A stretch of DNA of 64,000 nucleotides from Dipylidium caninum (taxonomy: Eukaryota; Platyhelminthes; Cestoda; Cyclophyllidea; Dipylidiidae), in assembly GCA_017562135.1 (NCBI GenBank), contig QEYB01000629.1, forward strand, positions 496,001 to 560,000, read 5' to 3'. Shown here piece after piece: positions 40,001 to 50,301 of the stretch (position 1 is the stretch's first letter; each line of letters begins with the position of its first letter). The position numbers were made by a program, and so were the translations under genes. The notes beneath the pieces are model-generated. The model saw only the letters and a list, made by a program, of their open reading frames with translations, did not search any database and had not been told where the DNA came from.

Positions 40001-43000
40001 ATACTATCCCGATAGTCTGTCAGTCAACTCATATTGTCTCTGTTAACAGCCGACAAAACTTTCCCCACGGCTATATTTGAACAGTGTCCAGTTTGCCACG
40101 ACCTCATAGGCCAAACTGCCACAGTCAGAACCGAATGACTCAGTTAAAGTAAGCACACGATGGAGAAGGCTTACTAGCATGGATGCAGGGCGAAGAGTAC
40201 TATTACAGGTTGAATATAAAAGAAATATGGGACGAGACGATTCCCCTATTCTTGGGGAGAAATAATCGGCGTAGCTGGACAGGAAAGCACCGAAGGGAAG
40301 AGATGGAGCCGGATTTACGACTGCCGCCGCATGGGGCTGGTGTGTGGCACAGGCATGATATAAAACTGTTGAGCCTGGAACGATGTCGTACGAGTGTTGA
40401 AGGAGTCAAACACCTTGCCGTCTACTCATAAGCCAACAGAAAGGACTTGATAATGAACCATCTCGCATACCTCGAAACAGAAGGTTGTCGGCCCATTAGG
40501 AACAGGCTCGGCAGTCCAACCCCTTCAGCAACCGAAAACTCGAGCATAACGACCCCACCCCTTGCCCCGCCTTCTCAGAGGCTTGTCGACTGGCCAGGAA
40601 TAAAGTCATTGATTGGAGCAGAAATTTTAACGCACATGTACACAAAGGCTAGCCACACCTTTACCGGTGAGATAGTCCCTTGTCCGGTGTATCGCATTAT
40701 TTACTTACTATCCTACCCTCGGTTTCCGCCCAGCCATTTGTTGATCTAACATCGCTAGAGGCCAAAATCATTGCAAAGTGGAACGTGAATGATTGCAGAA
40801 GTGCAAAATAGTCTTTCGATTGCAATCTCGTTTTGCTGTGAACCGTGAACCTCGTAACTGTACTTTATTTCTCCAAACTAAACTCGATTACATCGACATT
40901 TATTAGAGTGAAAAGGGGGCGGGCTACGGTTATGGCCGGCGGACCGAGGCCCAAACGATAGGCCTACAACATGTAGGCAGTCATGACGGAGCGCATCAGC
41001 GTAATTAGAGGCGATGTGGCTATCGACACCGTCATGTACTCGCAGTGGAGGGCACGGCTGGCGGAGTGAGCGCCTAAATCCAGCTTCCCGGAGGTCGGAG
41101 TTAAACCTCTTTCACGCTGTTAAGTCGTCGGGTGAAGACCCAAGATAGCTACGTGCAGTCGGGTTGATTCAGCGGATAAATAACTTGTTTGTTGCTAAAC
41201 TACTTCAATACAAAAGACTGGACATCCAAAACAGGCGGGCTATAGCCTCACAAAATGATATAGAGACTGAGAAATGGTACTGCTTCATAACGTAATGAGA
41301 AGAATTCGATAAGGGTGACTAACTGCCAAGATGGTCACGGCTTGAAGGCCAAGACTTAGAGTCAGGTAAAGCGGAAAAGCGAAGAATACGCACAAATTTT
41401 CAGAAGAACTCCATACAAGCTTTACTGCGTGAACCTTTAGGTGAGATGATGGAGTACCCCTAAGCGGAAGTGACGACATAATTGTGATCGCACGATCGCA
41501 CTACTTAAGGTGGCTTTAACTAGCATTGTTGTTTTATGTCGGTATGAAGGCTCGTCTAAATGACATTTGGTTGAAAATGGGCCTCCTTCACCGAAGGCAT
41601 TGCCTCGTTGACACTCGTGGCTTTAGAAGTGGCGCTCATGGATGAGGGGAAAGGCAAAAGCAATGAAGGACGATTTTTAAGTATTATTGGTTAAGGGACC
41701 CCTAACTAGATTAGAAAATCGGCCTTCACAACCAGTACTCGTGTCTAGTGCCATGCGGCCAGAACCACGCCCTATGACTTCCGCACCCTCCCCCGTAGTG
41801 TGGCGATTTAGTAGGTTTTCGAGGAAGCCTTGCGGAAGTCCAGAGCTCTGGCCACGTTGGACCGTTAAAACATAGTGAAAAGGCGTCCATCCCAAGTGCC
41901 TTGATCACTTGATACATTCCAAAATCTCCGACTTCACTTGGAGGCAGACTTTAAGTGGGGGAATTAAATTGTCGACCGTCCTTGTCTCCGACATCACTTT
42001 CCTTGCCTCGCGATTAGGAAACAAGCAAATGAAGTGACTTGAAACCTTGAGGAAGGAAGAGTACCTTGTTGATTACTCATATGGAACAGTGACAATTTTG
42101 CTCCCTTCTCCAGTTCGACAGTAAATTCTGACCCACGATAACCCCTACGAGCAGAGTGGCCACAAAGTCGAGAGTTGGGCAGGAGGAAATGGCGAATGTC
42201 AACAGCGTCAAACAACCCCAAAGCGCATAGTTTGTAAACAGAAAGAATGTTCACACTAAGTCAGCGGGGAACATCGAAGCATAAGCAGTGACCTCCGGAT
42301 AGGAATTCCTCGAAGTGGGCCATCATCCGATATCTCATCTGTCCCTCCACGACAAGCTAATAGTTACGATTTCAGGTTTCAGGCCGGAGCGTTTTTACAA
42401 TGTATCTGGCTGTAGGGGTCCTCCACTTTCTAATCTTACGTGAGGAGGTGATTTTGACCCCTTGCCACAGCTGTCTCCGTAGGGGAAAGGACACCAGCAA
42501 ATGATCAGGACGTCAAGCTCCTTTCCATCCCACCAAAGTCAGATCGAATGGATCTCAGAAAGATCTGAGGAAACCTCAGTAGACCGTTAACTAGTGGATC
42601 TATCATGTCGTTTAATATTACCTTTAAAACATCTGGTAATCCAATAACATCCAAGATACAGGAAGGTAGGCGAACTTCTAAGACGTTGCAACACGAAACA
42701 ATAGGAAAAGAGTTAAAAGTTCACTCTAAGGTGTTCGAACTTTGTCCACCTGATACAACGTGGCGACGATCGGTCCACAATTAGTGTAGGATTTAAGAGC
42801 AATCGAATGTTAAGATAGAAGGAGTTGGAGTTTAGAGGCTGCTGAGATGTTGCCCTCGCGTATTCGCCCTCCAGGTGAGAGGAGGCTGGAAAAAACCTAA
42901 TCATGAAGCAGGGTTCTATTGCATCAGCCTCCTCTAATGGCAAAGTGTGAGGTGCCTACGAAAAACCACATTCACGCACAGTTCGACAACAACTGCTTAG

Positions 43001-44957
43001 AGTATTGCAGCCGCAGCAGCCATTATTTTCGCTAATGGATGTGTGTGAATAAACGATCGGAGCCCTGGGCACTCACCTTGGTGAAGAGTTTGGGTGCCGG
43101 TTTACCGGGGATAAGAGCACTGGTAATAATAATGTCTACTTCCTTGGCCTGTTTTGCGAAAAGCGCCATTTCTGCATCGAGGAATTCCTTAGACATTTCC
43201 TTTGCGTAGCCGCCTCCGCCCTCTCCAGATTCCTTGCGAACAGAATAAAAGCAGAAAGTAAGGGAATGATATGAAGATTGAATGTCTTCTTCTAAAGGGA
43301 CTCACCTTGATATTTATGGTGAGAAACTCAGCACCGAGGGATTCTACTTGCTCACGGACCGCTTCACGGGTATCAAAGGCGCGTACTGTCGCGCCTAGAC
43401 CCCGTGCCGTTGCCACAGCGGAGAGGCCGGCTACGCCTCCACCGACCACAAGAACTTTGGCAGGAGGGATGCGGCCAGCAGCGGTTATCTGGCCTATAAA
43501 ACGTAAAGGTGGTCAAAATGGTACCTCATGACTCCAATTATCAAGATTTCTCACATACTTTTCACGAAAAGCAATTTATTTTACTCAGTTCTAACCACTT
43601 CTACCCCTTAAGGAAGCCCTGTCACAATGTACGAATATAAGAATTTCGGTGAATATAACTTCAGGTAAATTCATTCTACAGGCAATCGAATTGGGACGCG
43701 TGTTGTTTAAAGACGTATTCAACCTCCTATTAAAACCGAGTTCCTTAAACCTAAATGACAGCGCTTTATCGCAAAACGCAAGTCTACGGCAAATGGTTGT
43801 TAGTAGTATCGTGATCACGAGGTATTCCTAATTATAAGTCTAAAATATTCCCCACACTCTTCAAGCGTATCTCATTATCACATAAATATAACGCAAGTTC
43901 ATACAAGTTCTGATGCGCATTTGCAATCCAAGTTGATATTTTACCCCACAAAACCGCATTATTTTCAAACACTCCTTTAAAAAGTTGTTTAGCAAACTCA
44001 ACGGTCTAAATCAATGGGTATAAAATTTAAAAATTATCTGCCTGCATGGAAGAGACACAGAATTATCAACACATCTTTGGATGTGCGAAGAAGCACAAAA
44101 AGGATTTACCAGCAAAGAAATTGCTGTAGCACGAAGCAGCCTCGATTACTGCCTTGTAGCCTGCAATGTTTGCCATACTGGAAAGAACATCGAAGGCCTG
44201 AGCCCGACTAATTCGTGGAATACAATCTAATGCCAATAGGGTGATTTGGCGCTTTGCAAGTCTATCAACAAGATCCTAGGTATAAAGACGAAAAGATGGC
44301 ACATATTGATAAAAAATCTAAATTTTTGTGTAAATAAGGCAAACTCACCCTATTTTGCGCGGGGTAAACCATGCTAACGAGAACACTATTTGTATTTAGT
44401 AAATCCGCTTCCTTATCGATTAGCGGAGGACGAACCTTGACAATGATATCGCTTTGGGCGTATAGGTCTTTCGCTCCACCATCTATGAGCTTTGCACCGG
44501 CTTTGATATAATCTGCATCAGGATACTGAGCAGATACACCTGCACCAGCTTGAATAATAAGATCAAAGCCCTTGGCTGTTAAGGTTTTCACGGCCTTAAA
44601 ACGAATAAGAATAAGAAAAAATGCCCCATTTGGTCACATGCAAAAGTTTAAGCGTACATTTGGAGTGAGGGCAACACGCTGTTCTTTAGGATAAGTCTCC
44701 TTTGGTACGCCAATGCGCAGCCCCTTATTCTCATTGTTAACAAACTTTCCAGTGCTACTGGTTGTTGCACACCGGATAAAAGAAGTTTGCAAGTAGCGAC
44801 GAAAGCGCAAGGTTATGGGACACACTTTCAGATGGAAGACTACACCTTCCATCCCCCGGGGGTTGAGGAAACAACCGAACTCGAAATGTGACTTGGGGCT
44901 TCTGCACCGCTCAAAACACCGCCACGTTTTCAACCTTGACGTGTAAATTACGGCCAT
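24923..44957 (-). CDS. NNT: Mitochondrial proton-translocating NAD(P) transhydrogenase, 17 exons
   Basis: Exons (5' to 3'): 44957-44658, 44594-44349, 44275-44110, 43493-43306, 43232-43077, 35216-34991, 33718-33651, 29847-29610, 28778-28548, 28122-27931, 27851-27668, 27593-27412, 27159-26956, 26884-26654, 25610-25431, 25334-25123, 25066-24923. They sum to exactly 1,116 codons and all phases agree. NNT, in the inner mitochondrial membrane, transfers hydride between NADH and NADP+ coupled to proton movement. Domain I (exons 1-7): [20 protein letters not shown] fold [10 protein letters not shown] (about 252-261), [10 protein letters not shown]. Domain II (exons 8-14): hydrophobic membrane helices, [38 protein letters not shown]. 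Domain III (exons 15-17): [72 protein letters not shown]. The second Met (44852) gives 1,080 aa (human 1,086) and a basic, acid-poor presequence, so it is the likelier start. The domain I-II linker is unusually proline-rich. Confidence 0.95.
25123..25334 (-). CDS. NNT: NNT exon 16 (domain III)
   Basis: [49 protein letters not shown]: conserved NADP-binding loops of domain III. Confidence 0.97.
25335..25430 (-). other. NNT: GC-AG intron (NNT intron 15)
   Basis: The donor reads G|GCAAGTA and the acceptor CTAAG. Only this cut keeps the conserved HPVAG-RMPGQ junction in frame; using the GT three bases inside would shift frame. Confidence 0.85.
25431..25610 (-). CDS. NNT: NNT exon 15 (domain III)
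   Basis: [53 protein letters not shown](H)-binding fold. The donor after it is GC rather than GT (GCAAGT). Confidence 0.96.
25611..26653 (-). other. NNT: NNT intron 14 (1,043 nt)
   Basis: Separates the end of domain II from domain III. No other feature seen. Confidence 0.85.
26654..26884 (-). CDS. NNT: NNT exon 14 (end of domain II)
   Basis: [59 protein letters not shown]: the last membrane helices and the linker into domain III. Confidence 0.96.
26956..27159 (-). CDS. NNT: NNT exon 13 (domain II)
   Basis: [20 protein letters not shown] then divergent helices and [10 protein letters not shown], immediately before the conserved ADMPVV of exon 14. Confidence 0.94.
27412..27593 (-). CDS. NNT: NNT exon 12 (domain II)
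   Basis: [20 protein letters not shown] and [20 protein letters not shown]: conserved membrane helices. 74-nt intron upstream. Confidence 0.95.
27668..27851 (-). CDS. NNT: NNT exon 11 (domain II)
   Basis: [46 protein letters not shown]. Ends in phase 2. Confidence 0.94.
27931..28122 (-). CDS. NNT: NNT exon 10 (domain II)
   Basis: [19 protein letters not shown] and [20 protein letters not shown]: membrane helices in the more variable middle of domain II. Phase 1 at both ends. Confidence 0.92.
28548..28778 (-). CDS. NNT: NNT exon 9 (domain II)
   Basis: [20 protein letters not shown], ending [14 protein letters not shown]. Near-identical to the most conserved stretch of domain II. Donor GTAAGT. 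Confidence 0.96.
28779..29609 (-). other. NNT: NNT intron 8 (831 nt)
   Basis: Splits the codon for the Gly in IVG|YHTVW (phase 1). No other feature seen. Confidence 0.85.
29610..29847 (-). CDS. NNT: NNT exon 8 (Pro-rich linker and first membrane segment)
   Basis: [19 protein letters not shown], a Lys/Ala linker, then [21 protein letters not shown] hydrophobic helices up to FGLAGIVG. Ends in phase 1. Confidence 0.93.
29848..33650 (-). other. NNT: NNT intron 7 (3,803 nt)
   Basis: Lies between the 68-nt exon 7 and the Pro-rich linker exon 8. Two plus-strand ORFs (31,431-31,748; 31,750-32,118) abut in different frames but have no recognisable domain or splice support. Confidence 0.8.
33651..33718 (-). 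CDS. NNT: NNT exon 7 (68 nt)
   Basis: Completes the Asp codon from exon 6, then [19 protein letters not shown] and LYK. It aligns with the strand pair closing domain I (MGHVIRGTVV in human). Donor GTCAGT. Confidence 0.85.
33719..34990 (-). other. NNT: NNT intron 6 (1,272 nt)
   Basis: Between GYTDFPS exon 6 and exon 7. I see nothing else recognisable in it. Confidence 0.8.
34991..35216 (-). CDS. NNT: NNT exon 6
   Basis: [20 protein letters not shown], then [20 protein letters not shown]: end of the domain I nucleotide-binding lobe. Ends in phase 1, donor GTGGGT. Confidence 0.95.
35217..43076 (-). other. NNT: NNT intron 5 (7,860 nt)
   Basis: Phase-0 intron splitting domain I between LFTK and AMVDSM. 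No RNA gene or recognisable coding exon was seen on either strand. 37.7-38.6 kb and 40.9-41.2 kb are visibly GC-richer, and the former has overlapping ORFs on both strands without recognisable homology. Confidence 0.85.
43077..43232 (-). CDS. NNT: NNT exon 5
   Basis: [19 protein letters not shown] through [14 protein letters not shown], 52 codons, phase 0 on both sides. Followed by the 7.9 kb intron. Confidence 0.95.
43306..43493 (-). CDS. NNT: NNT exon 4 (NAD-binding fold)
   Basis: [20 protein letters not shown] then [20 protein letters not shown]: the glycine-rich dinucleotide-binding loop and the acidic residue ending the second strand. Donor GTGAGT, phase 0. Confidence 0.95.
44110..44275 (-). 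CDS. NNT: NNT exon 3
   Basis: Encodes [20 protein letters not shown] and [12 protein letters not shown], the conserved domain I segment before the NAD-binding fold. Ends in phase 1 at FFAG. No methionine-initiated ORF shows it well; it is seen from the splice sites. Confidence 0.93.
44349..44594 (-). CDS. NNT: NNT exon 2
   Basis: Begins [19 protein letters not shown] and ends SMVYPAQNR in phase 0. N-terminal part of domain I. Preceded by a 63-nt intron. Confidence 0.93.
44658..44957 (-). CDS. NNT: NNT exon 1 (presequence and domain I start)
   Basis: Two in-frame Mets, 44957 and 44852. After the second comes a basic mitochondrial-type presequence ([18 protein letters not shown]). The exon ends at RVALTPN in phase 0, donor GTACGC. 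Confidence 0.88.
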
Positions 44958-47900
44958 TTACAACAAATAAATTGTTGTTACTCTTTTAATAAGAATTATA
45001 GATAAGCCTAACCATCTATTATAATTGTTAAAAAAATTTTGGCTGCCTTACTGAGTCAAATTATTTTTGTTATTTTGAGTGTTCAACATGGCCTGCAAAT
45101 CACCTCTTCGGAACCCTCATGTTTCGAAATTAAAATTTATTGCTTCTTTTCATAATATCCCTAATTGCATTCCGTGGTCTGTCTGTAAGGAATGAACCTA
45201 AAATTTTCCCGTCATCCAGGTAGATAAATTCATTCCTCTACTGCTTCTCAAATATAGGTTAAACATAGAGATACATTGCTTAATCCTTCAAACCCTCCTT
45301 CGTTTGGTACAGTTTATAAGATTTACACTTCTAAACGTTCTTGAATATACTGAGGACTATGATTTATAAACATTCACAATTCACTTTATCTTATAACACT
45401 TTTGATTCCTAGTCAGTTTGGTTACCTACCAATGCCTAGAGGCTTTTCACCAAGATCAGTGGTCTTACTCGTTGGCTGACTTGCTTGTTTATTGCTAAAG
45501 TACAACCTTTTGGATTATCCTTAATAAAACCCAAGTGTTCTCGTCACGTCAAGAGTAGTTTGCGTATACAAGAGGTCAAGATATGGTATTTGTAATCATT
45601 TTTTAACTTGTAACGGGTCTACACATGTGGTGAATTTGGGGCGACTCTGATATGCTCCACAGACTACACCTCTAAATTTAACTGCACTCAAGTAAAAAGC
45701 CATGTTCACATGAACTCAAACAACTTAGAGCTTACGTTACGACCTTCACCCGTCATTAGGAACATAAGTGTCTTTGTGACTGCTACGAATTTCTCGTAGG
45801 CGGCAGCTGCTAATTTAGTGCCAATAAAAGTAACCGCCAAGTTGTAGAATATACTTCCATGGCTTACAAATGTTAGTCATGAATTGTCTGCGTCTGGAGT
45901 GTTGTTTTTTTTCTTTTCAACAAATACCTCTCCCACCTCGAAAAAATGTGGAGCAATATTAGCAACGGGGGTTGAAAATTTGGCAAAGTTATCTGGAAAT
46001 AACTGAAGGTAACATACAAATCTCTCTATTGTTTTGCTAACTGTCTCGAAGCATTCAGTGTCTCACCTGTGAGGTGGAACTACAGTTGATCTTGCACTGT
46101 ACTATACCTAAAGTCTATGTTTATACGATCGTCAAGCGCATGTAGCCTACCTAAAGGAATGTCCCACCTCGTTGTTGATGACAACCTAAAACTATCTAAC
46201 TTTCTCACTCGCTTCAAAAATGCTATGGTAACCACTAAGTTTGACCCTAGTGGAGATTTGTAGATCACATCCGCTCTATGCTATTTTCACACACCCCACG
46301 TTCCTCCCGAACGCATACATACGCGCTACTACTTTAATAGGAAGTTTTATGTAGCCAACGGTTGACATATAGTTTTCGATGTCTGCTCCGGTCTGCATTG
46401 TGACATTGTCGTGAATCTCTCGCCCTCTAGCGAAGTTTGCCCTTTCTCTTCTCTGGCTCATGCTCGTTTTCTCGGTCCCACTGAAAAGATCCCCCTATAT
46501 CCACGAAATGAGGACTTATGGATTCCCTCTAACGTCACTTTTAGACGTACGCCTTATCTCTAGCCTAATTTCTCCCATGGAGAGAAAATGATGAAGCAGA
46601 CGAGGTGGGTTTGTGAATTTGGCTGTATGTGCTAACGATGAGGAGTGCAGGGGACACGAGGGCATGAGGGGTATAGCAAGGAAAGCAAGTCGTGGCAGGC
46701 ATGCGCTTGGGAAGATAAAAAGTGGCGTTGAGAAGAGTAGATGGGTAGGAGAGGGGAACTAAGGCATGGAAACTCTAAATCATCTATTTAAGCTAATCTA
46801 TTGTTGTTTAGGCGACTCGTGATCAGACGGGTTTCGTGCTTGTTTCAGGAAATCATTCAATCAACCACCACTGTGAGAAACTCTAGTTCGAGTCCCCTTC
46901 TTTGTCATATTTTCCGACTTTTACCCGAAACGCTAACAAGACTTATCACTCACCGCCCTCCCATCCTTCGGTCCTGTTTACCCGTCAAACTTGACCAGTT
47001 TTTGCAGCGGACACCCCATAGCCCTCGGTACTTCGTATTTTTCTAATTGAGCCGAGGCGGAAGGAGAAGGGGCGATTGCTTTCTGTATGACATTTTTTGA
47101 AGGCAATTAGTCGTAACTCATAGTGGAGGTTATAAAATTGGTTTCGAGCTTCTAGCACTCTCTAACTGGTCACCACCAGTCTGGATGCACTCGAGAGTAC
47201 ATGGAAGCCACCAATAAAGAGAGCATAGTGAATTCTCTCACAACCTGGAAGTCGAAAGAAATGGGCAGAATTGGCGTCAATACAGTCGCTGACTGGTAGG
47301 AGGATTTGCATCGTTATGTCCACGCCCGGCCCAGCTTTCGTCAAACCGACCTGGTCCTGTGAACCGTTCTGCGTGGACCGTCACAGGATAGCCAGATGTA
47401 CTTTGTACACGAAATTCCCTCTCCTGCGGCCAGGCCTACCATCGGTAGGTTGACTCCAACTGGCCATAACGCCAAAAGCGGTATAATACGACCAAAATGA
47501 CGCGGCAAAACGAATTCTGCAGCTAATTCCCAGAAGCACCAACATCGGAGATGAGAGGCAAGAGCTCTGGAACGTGGACACCAGGCATTCATTTTCGTAC
47601 CGTTGCCTAGGTGAGGTTGGGCGAGTCGTCTTCATCAACAACCAATAAGCTCTGGGCATTGTCAGCAGCTCGTCCATTTGCCCCGCTCCGGGTCTGGAGG
47701 GTCAAATAAAGGCGAAAATCTGCTCTTTTGGCGCTGGATTCCGGTAAGTGTACAAATGCCTCAGGCCTCCGATTTGGTACTTTTTCTAGGTCGCTCAAAA
47801 ATTCGAGTTGCACACTTCGTGCTGCTTTTGCTTTCGAAAAATGACCTCTTTCTCGCCCTCTTTCGGACTAAGAAATGAACAGTGAGGGCTGCTGCGAACA

Positions 47901-48892
47901 GGTGCAAAATCGGCCCTCGAATTCTTTTATATTTCCTTCCTAGGTGCCAGGATAATTCCCTACTGCCAACAATTGCCCAATTCTGAGATCCTCTAGAGGT
48001 GTCAGTAGACTTTCAACTTTCTCCGTGATCACGGACAGGACTAACATGAACCAAAGAAAGGAGCGGAAGTTGGCTTGATGGCTTAATAATGCCTCTGGTC
48101 GTCGAGCGCAGACCGTCTCCTTCTGAAAAAGAAGTGGTCTTGCTCTAGACAAACAAGATGAGACGTCGTAACCTATAAGGTTGTTGTCCAAAAAATCAAC
48201 CTAGATATTGTCTTATTGGAGGCTATCACAACTGGTGCAAATGGAATGCGGTCATGTCGTGTGGGCTATTAATAGACTCGGTTGAGACAACAAGGAAGTC
48301 GGGTGTCCGAGAAGATAAAAGTGCCAAAATAAGTCGTGGACAGTAGCAGCACAATGCCTCAGTTCCCAAGGGCGAGGTCTTCCGTTTTGCTCTGGGTTCT
48401 CTGTATCCTTGGCGGCGGGGTGTCGGTGTCCTTGCCACAGGGCTCGTTTAGGCTAATGAGGCCTGTCGTGGGATGGATAATTACCGAGGCAACAAGGCAT
48501 TTATTGTAAGGTTCTATCGAAAAAGGTTTTCCTGAGCCTGTGATGTAACGATAACTGGAAATGACTAAGGCAGTTCTTCCAGTTAAATTATTTCTTCTTA
48601 ACGCGTGACCGACCTAGTATACAGTGAAGAGGCGACTGAGGAGGGGGAGTGTGACGGTTGACCAAAACACTCACTAAACTGGTCCCAGATGCATTGTCCG
48701 GTGAGGTGATTACTCAATTTTGCAAACTACGTCACTCATACAACTCCTAAAACACAAGAAATAGGCGCGTTTAGAGGAGAAAATTCTGTCTCAAGTACAC
48801 CACAGAGAAATGCAATAAGAGTTCGAACATGTAAATTGAGTGAGCTCTGGGAATATTCTTAAGTCGAGAAAAATCGGAAATACTTTTGCATC
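44958..48892. other. Intergenic region upstream of NNT
   Basis: 45-46 kb is AT-rich and presumably includes the NNT promoter. 46.5-48.9 kb is less AT-rich and has short overlapping ORFs on both strands (for example 47,381-47,677 minus) with no recognisable domain. Confidence 0.5.
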
Positions 48893-49164
48893 CTCATGAG
48901 TGGAAAGGGAGGAGGCGAGGTGGAGGAGACCAGGTGCCACATAAGGCCTGGTGGGTGGGACAGAAAGCACATTGGCCTCGATGGTCCATGAAGTGGTCTT
49001 CTGCTGTGGCTTGGATGAATCGCGTTTTGCGCAATCTCACGGCATGACGATGGTGTCAGTGACGTCTCCTCACCGCGTTGGTGACCACTCGCTATGCTAC
49101 GGGATGCGTTCCACCGGGTCATAGCTTTCCGACCGCAGTGGAGAGGAGCAGATGGGACATCTGG
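48893..49164 (+). repeat. Inverted repeat, left arm
   Basis: Its reverse complement matches 50,027-50,301 almost base for base over about 270 nt. Visible differences are a CCCGTAGCAT/CCCGTGGCAT change, a CACTCATGAG/CGCCCATGAG end and a small indel near the inner end. Both arms share outer CTCATG. The near identity implies a recent inverted duplication or a mobile foldback element. Confidence 0.92.
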
Positions 49165-49171
49165 CCGGTGT

Positions 49172-49202
49172 GGGGGGGGGGAGGAGGAGAGGGAGGTGGG
49201 GG
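49172..49202 (+). repeat. G-rich tract in the asymmetric loop of the inverted repeat
   Basis: Begins with ten G and continues as G2-5 runs separated by single A or T. Present only on the left side of the inverted repeat. Confidence 0.7.
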
Positions 49203-49303
49203 AGGAAACTGGCAAGACTAGGCCGCGTGTGCAGGGCAGAATGCTACGGTTGAGATGTTGCTCGGTCGCACCCACACCAGTGCCACCTCAGACGTCACAC
49301 ATC

Positions 49304-49363
49304 AGCCAGTCCACGATACCTGAAAACCACGACGGCCAGTTGTCGTGGTATCACGCAGACTTG
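49304..49363 (+). repeat. Inner inverted-repeat block, left
   Basis: Block starting AGTCCACGATACCTGAAAAC pairs with 49,946-50,003 in inverted orientation, with a few mismatches. It contains a perfect 7-bp hairpin CCACGAC/GTCGTGG at 49,328-49,349. Confidence 0.85.
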
Positions 49364-49945
49364 ACTACGATTTCAGTAAATTTCGAGAATTTTTCGGCCT
49401 TCATGTCAAGTAATGGTTGGCACATTTAACCCCATCATTCTGGTTATTCGTTGTACGGATTTTTCATTTAGCCTTTCTCTACCTCGGCAATATCTCTTAT
49501 GCGATCCTCCTTCGTCCTATTGCGAACGCAAAGAGTACTCAGACGTTGCAAAGTCGCTTCAACGCGAGTTCAAACGTTGTAAAAATCAAATCCATTTGAA
49601 CCAATCGCCGCCCTGCCTTCGCAATTCCCACGGCAGCCGCGGTGATGACGCGCAACTTTCGGGAGAGGCGCAGTTAGGAAAGAGAGACGATGACCGGACT
49701 GCCTACCAGTTGGACTGTCGTTTTAGTGGAGGCGTGGCAAGACGAAGAGGCCGAAGAAATGAGTGCAAGTGGCCAAAGTATGTAATAACGTGAGTTCGAT
49801 TAGATCAGGTTTGACACTATGGCTGCTACTTCTGAGGGTGATTATAAGCAGGTGAAGGCGGTCGGTTGCACCTTGTTATTCTGTCCCACCATCGATGCAA
49901 CACCGCCGCGTCGCCGGGAGGTCAGACTTCCTTGCGAGCATTCAA
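49364..49945. other. Spacer (core) of the inverted repeat
   Basis: About 580 nt between the inner blocks. It contains a plus ORF of 126 codons (49,413-49,793) without recognisable domain. Confidence 0.5.
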
Positions 49946-50003
49946 CAAGTCTGCGTGATACCACCACAACTGGCCATCGTGGTTTTCAGGTATCGTGGAC
50001 TGG
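49946..50003 (-). repeat. Inner inverted-repeat block, right
   Basis: CAAGTCTGCGTGATACCACC onward, inverted partner of 49,304-49,363. Here only about 24 nt separate it from the outer arm, whereas about 140 nt intervene on the left. Confidence 0.85.
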
Positions 50004-50026
50004 CCGTTGTGTGAAGTCACACACCT

Positions 50027-50301
50027 GCCAGATGTGTCCCATCTGCTCCTCTCCACTGCGGTCGGAAAGCTATGACCCGGTGGAACGCATCCCGTGGCAT
50101 AGCGAGTGGTCACCAACGCGGTGAGGAGACGTCACTGACACCATCGTCATGCCGTGAGATTGCGCAAAACGCGATTCATCCAAGCCACAGCAGAAGACCA
50201 CTTCATGGACCATCGAGGCCAATGTGCTTTCTGTCCCACCCACCAGGCCTTATGTGGCACCTGGTCTCCTCCACCTCGCCTCCTCCCTTTCCGCCCATGA
50301 G
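50027..50301 (-). repeat. Inverted repeat, right arm
   Basis: Partner of 48,893-49,164. Read on plus it gives an open frame shared with the minus strand of the left arm (TRWNASRGIASGHQRGEE), explained by duplication rather than by a recognised protein. Confidence 0.92.

Noticed and set aside
46880..46895. AGTTCGAGTCC, like a tRNA T-loop
   Set aside because: No matching acceptor, D or anticodon stems upstream.
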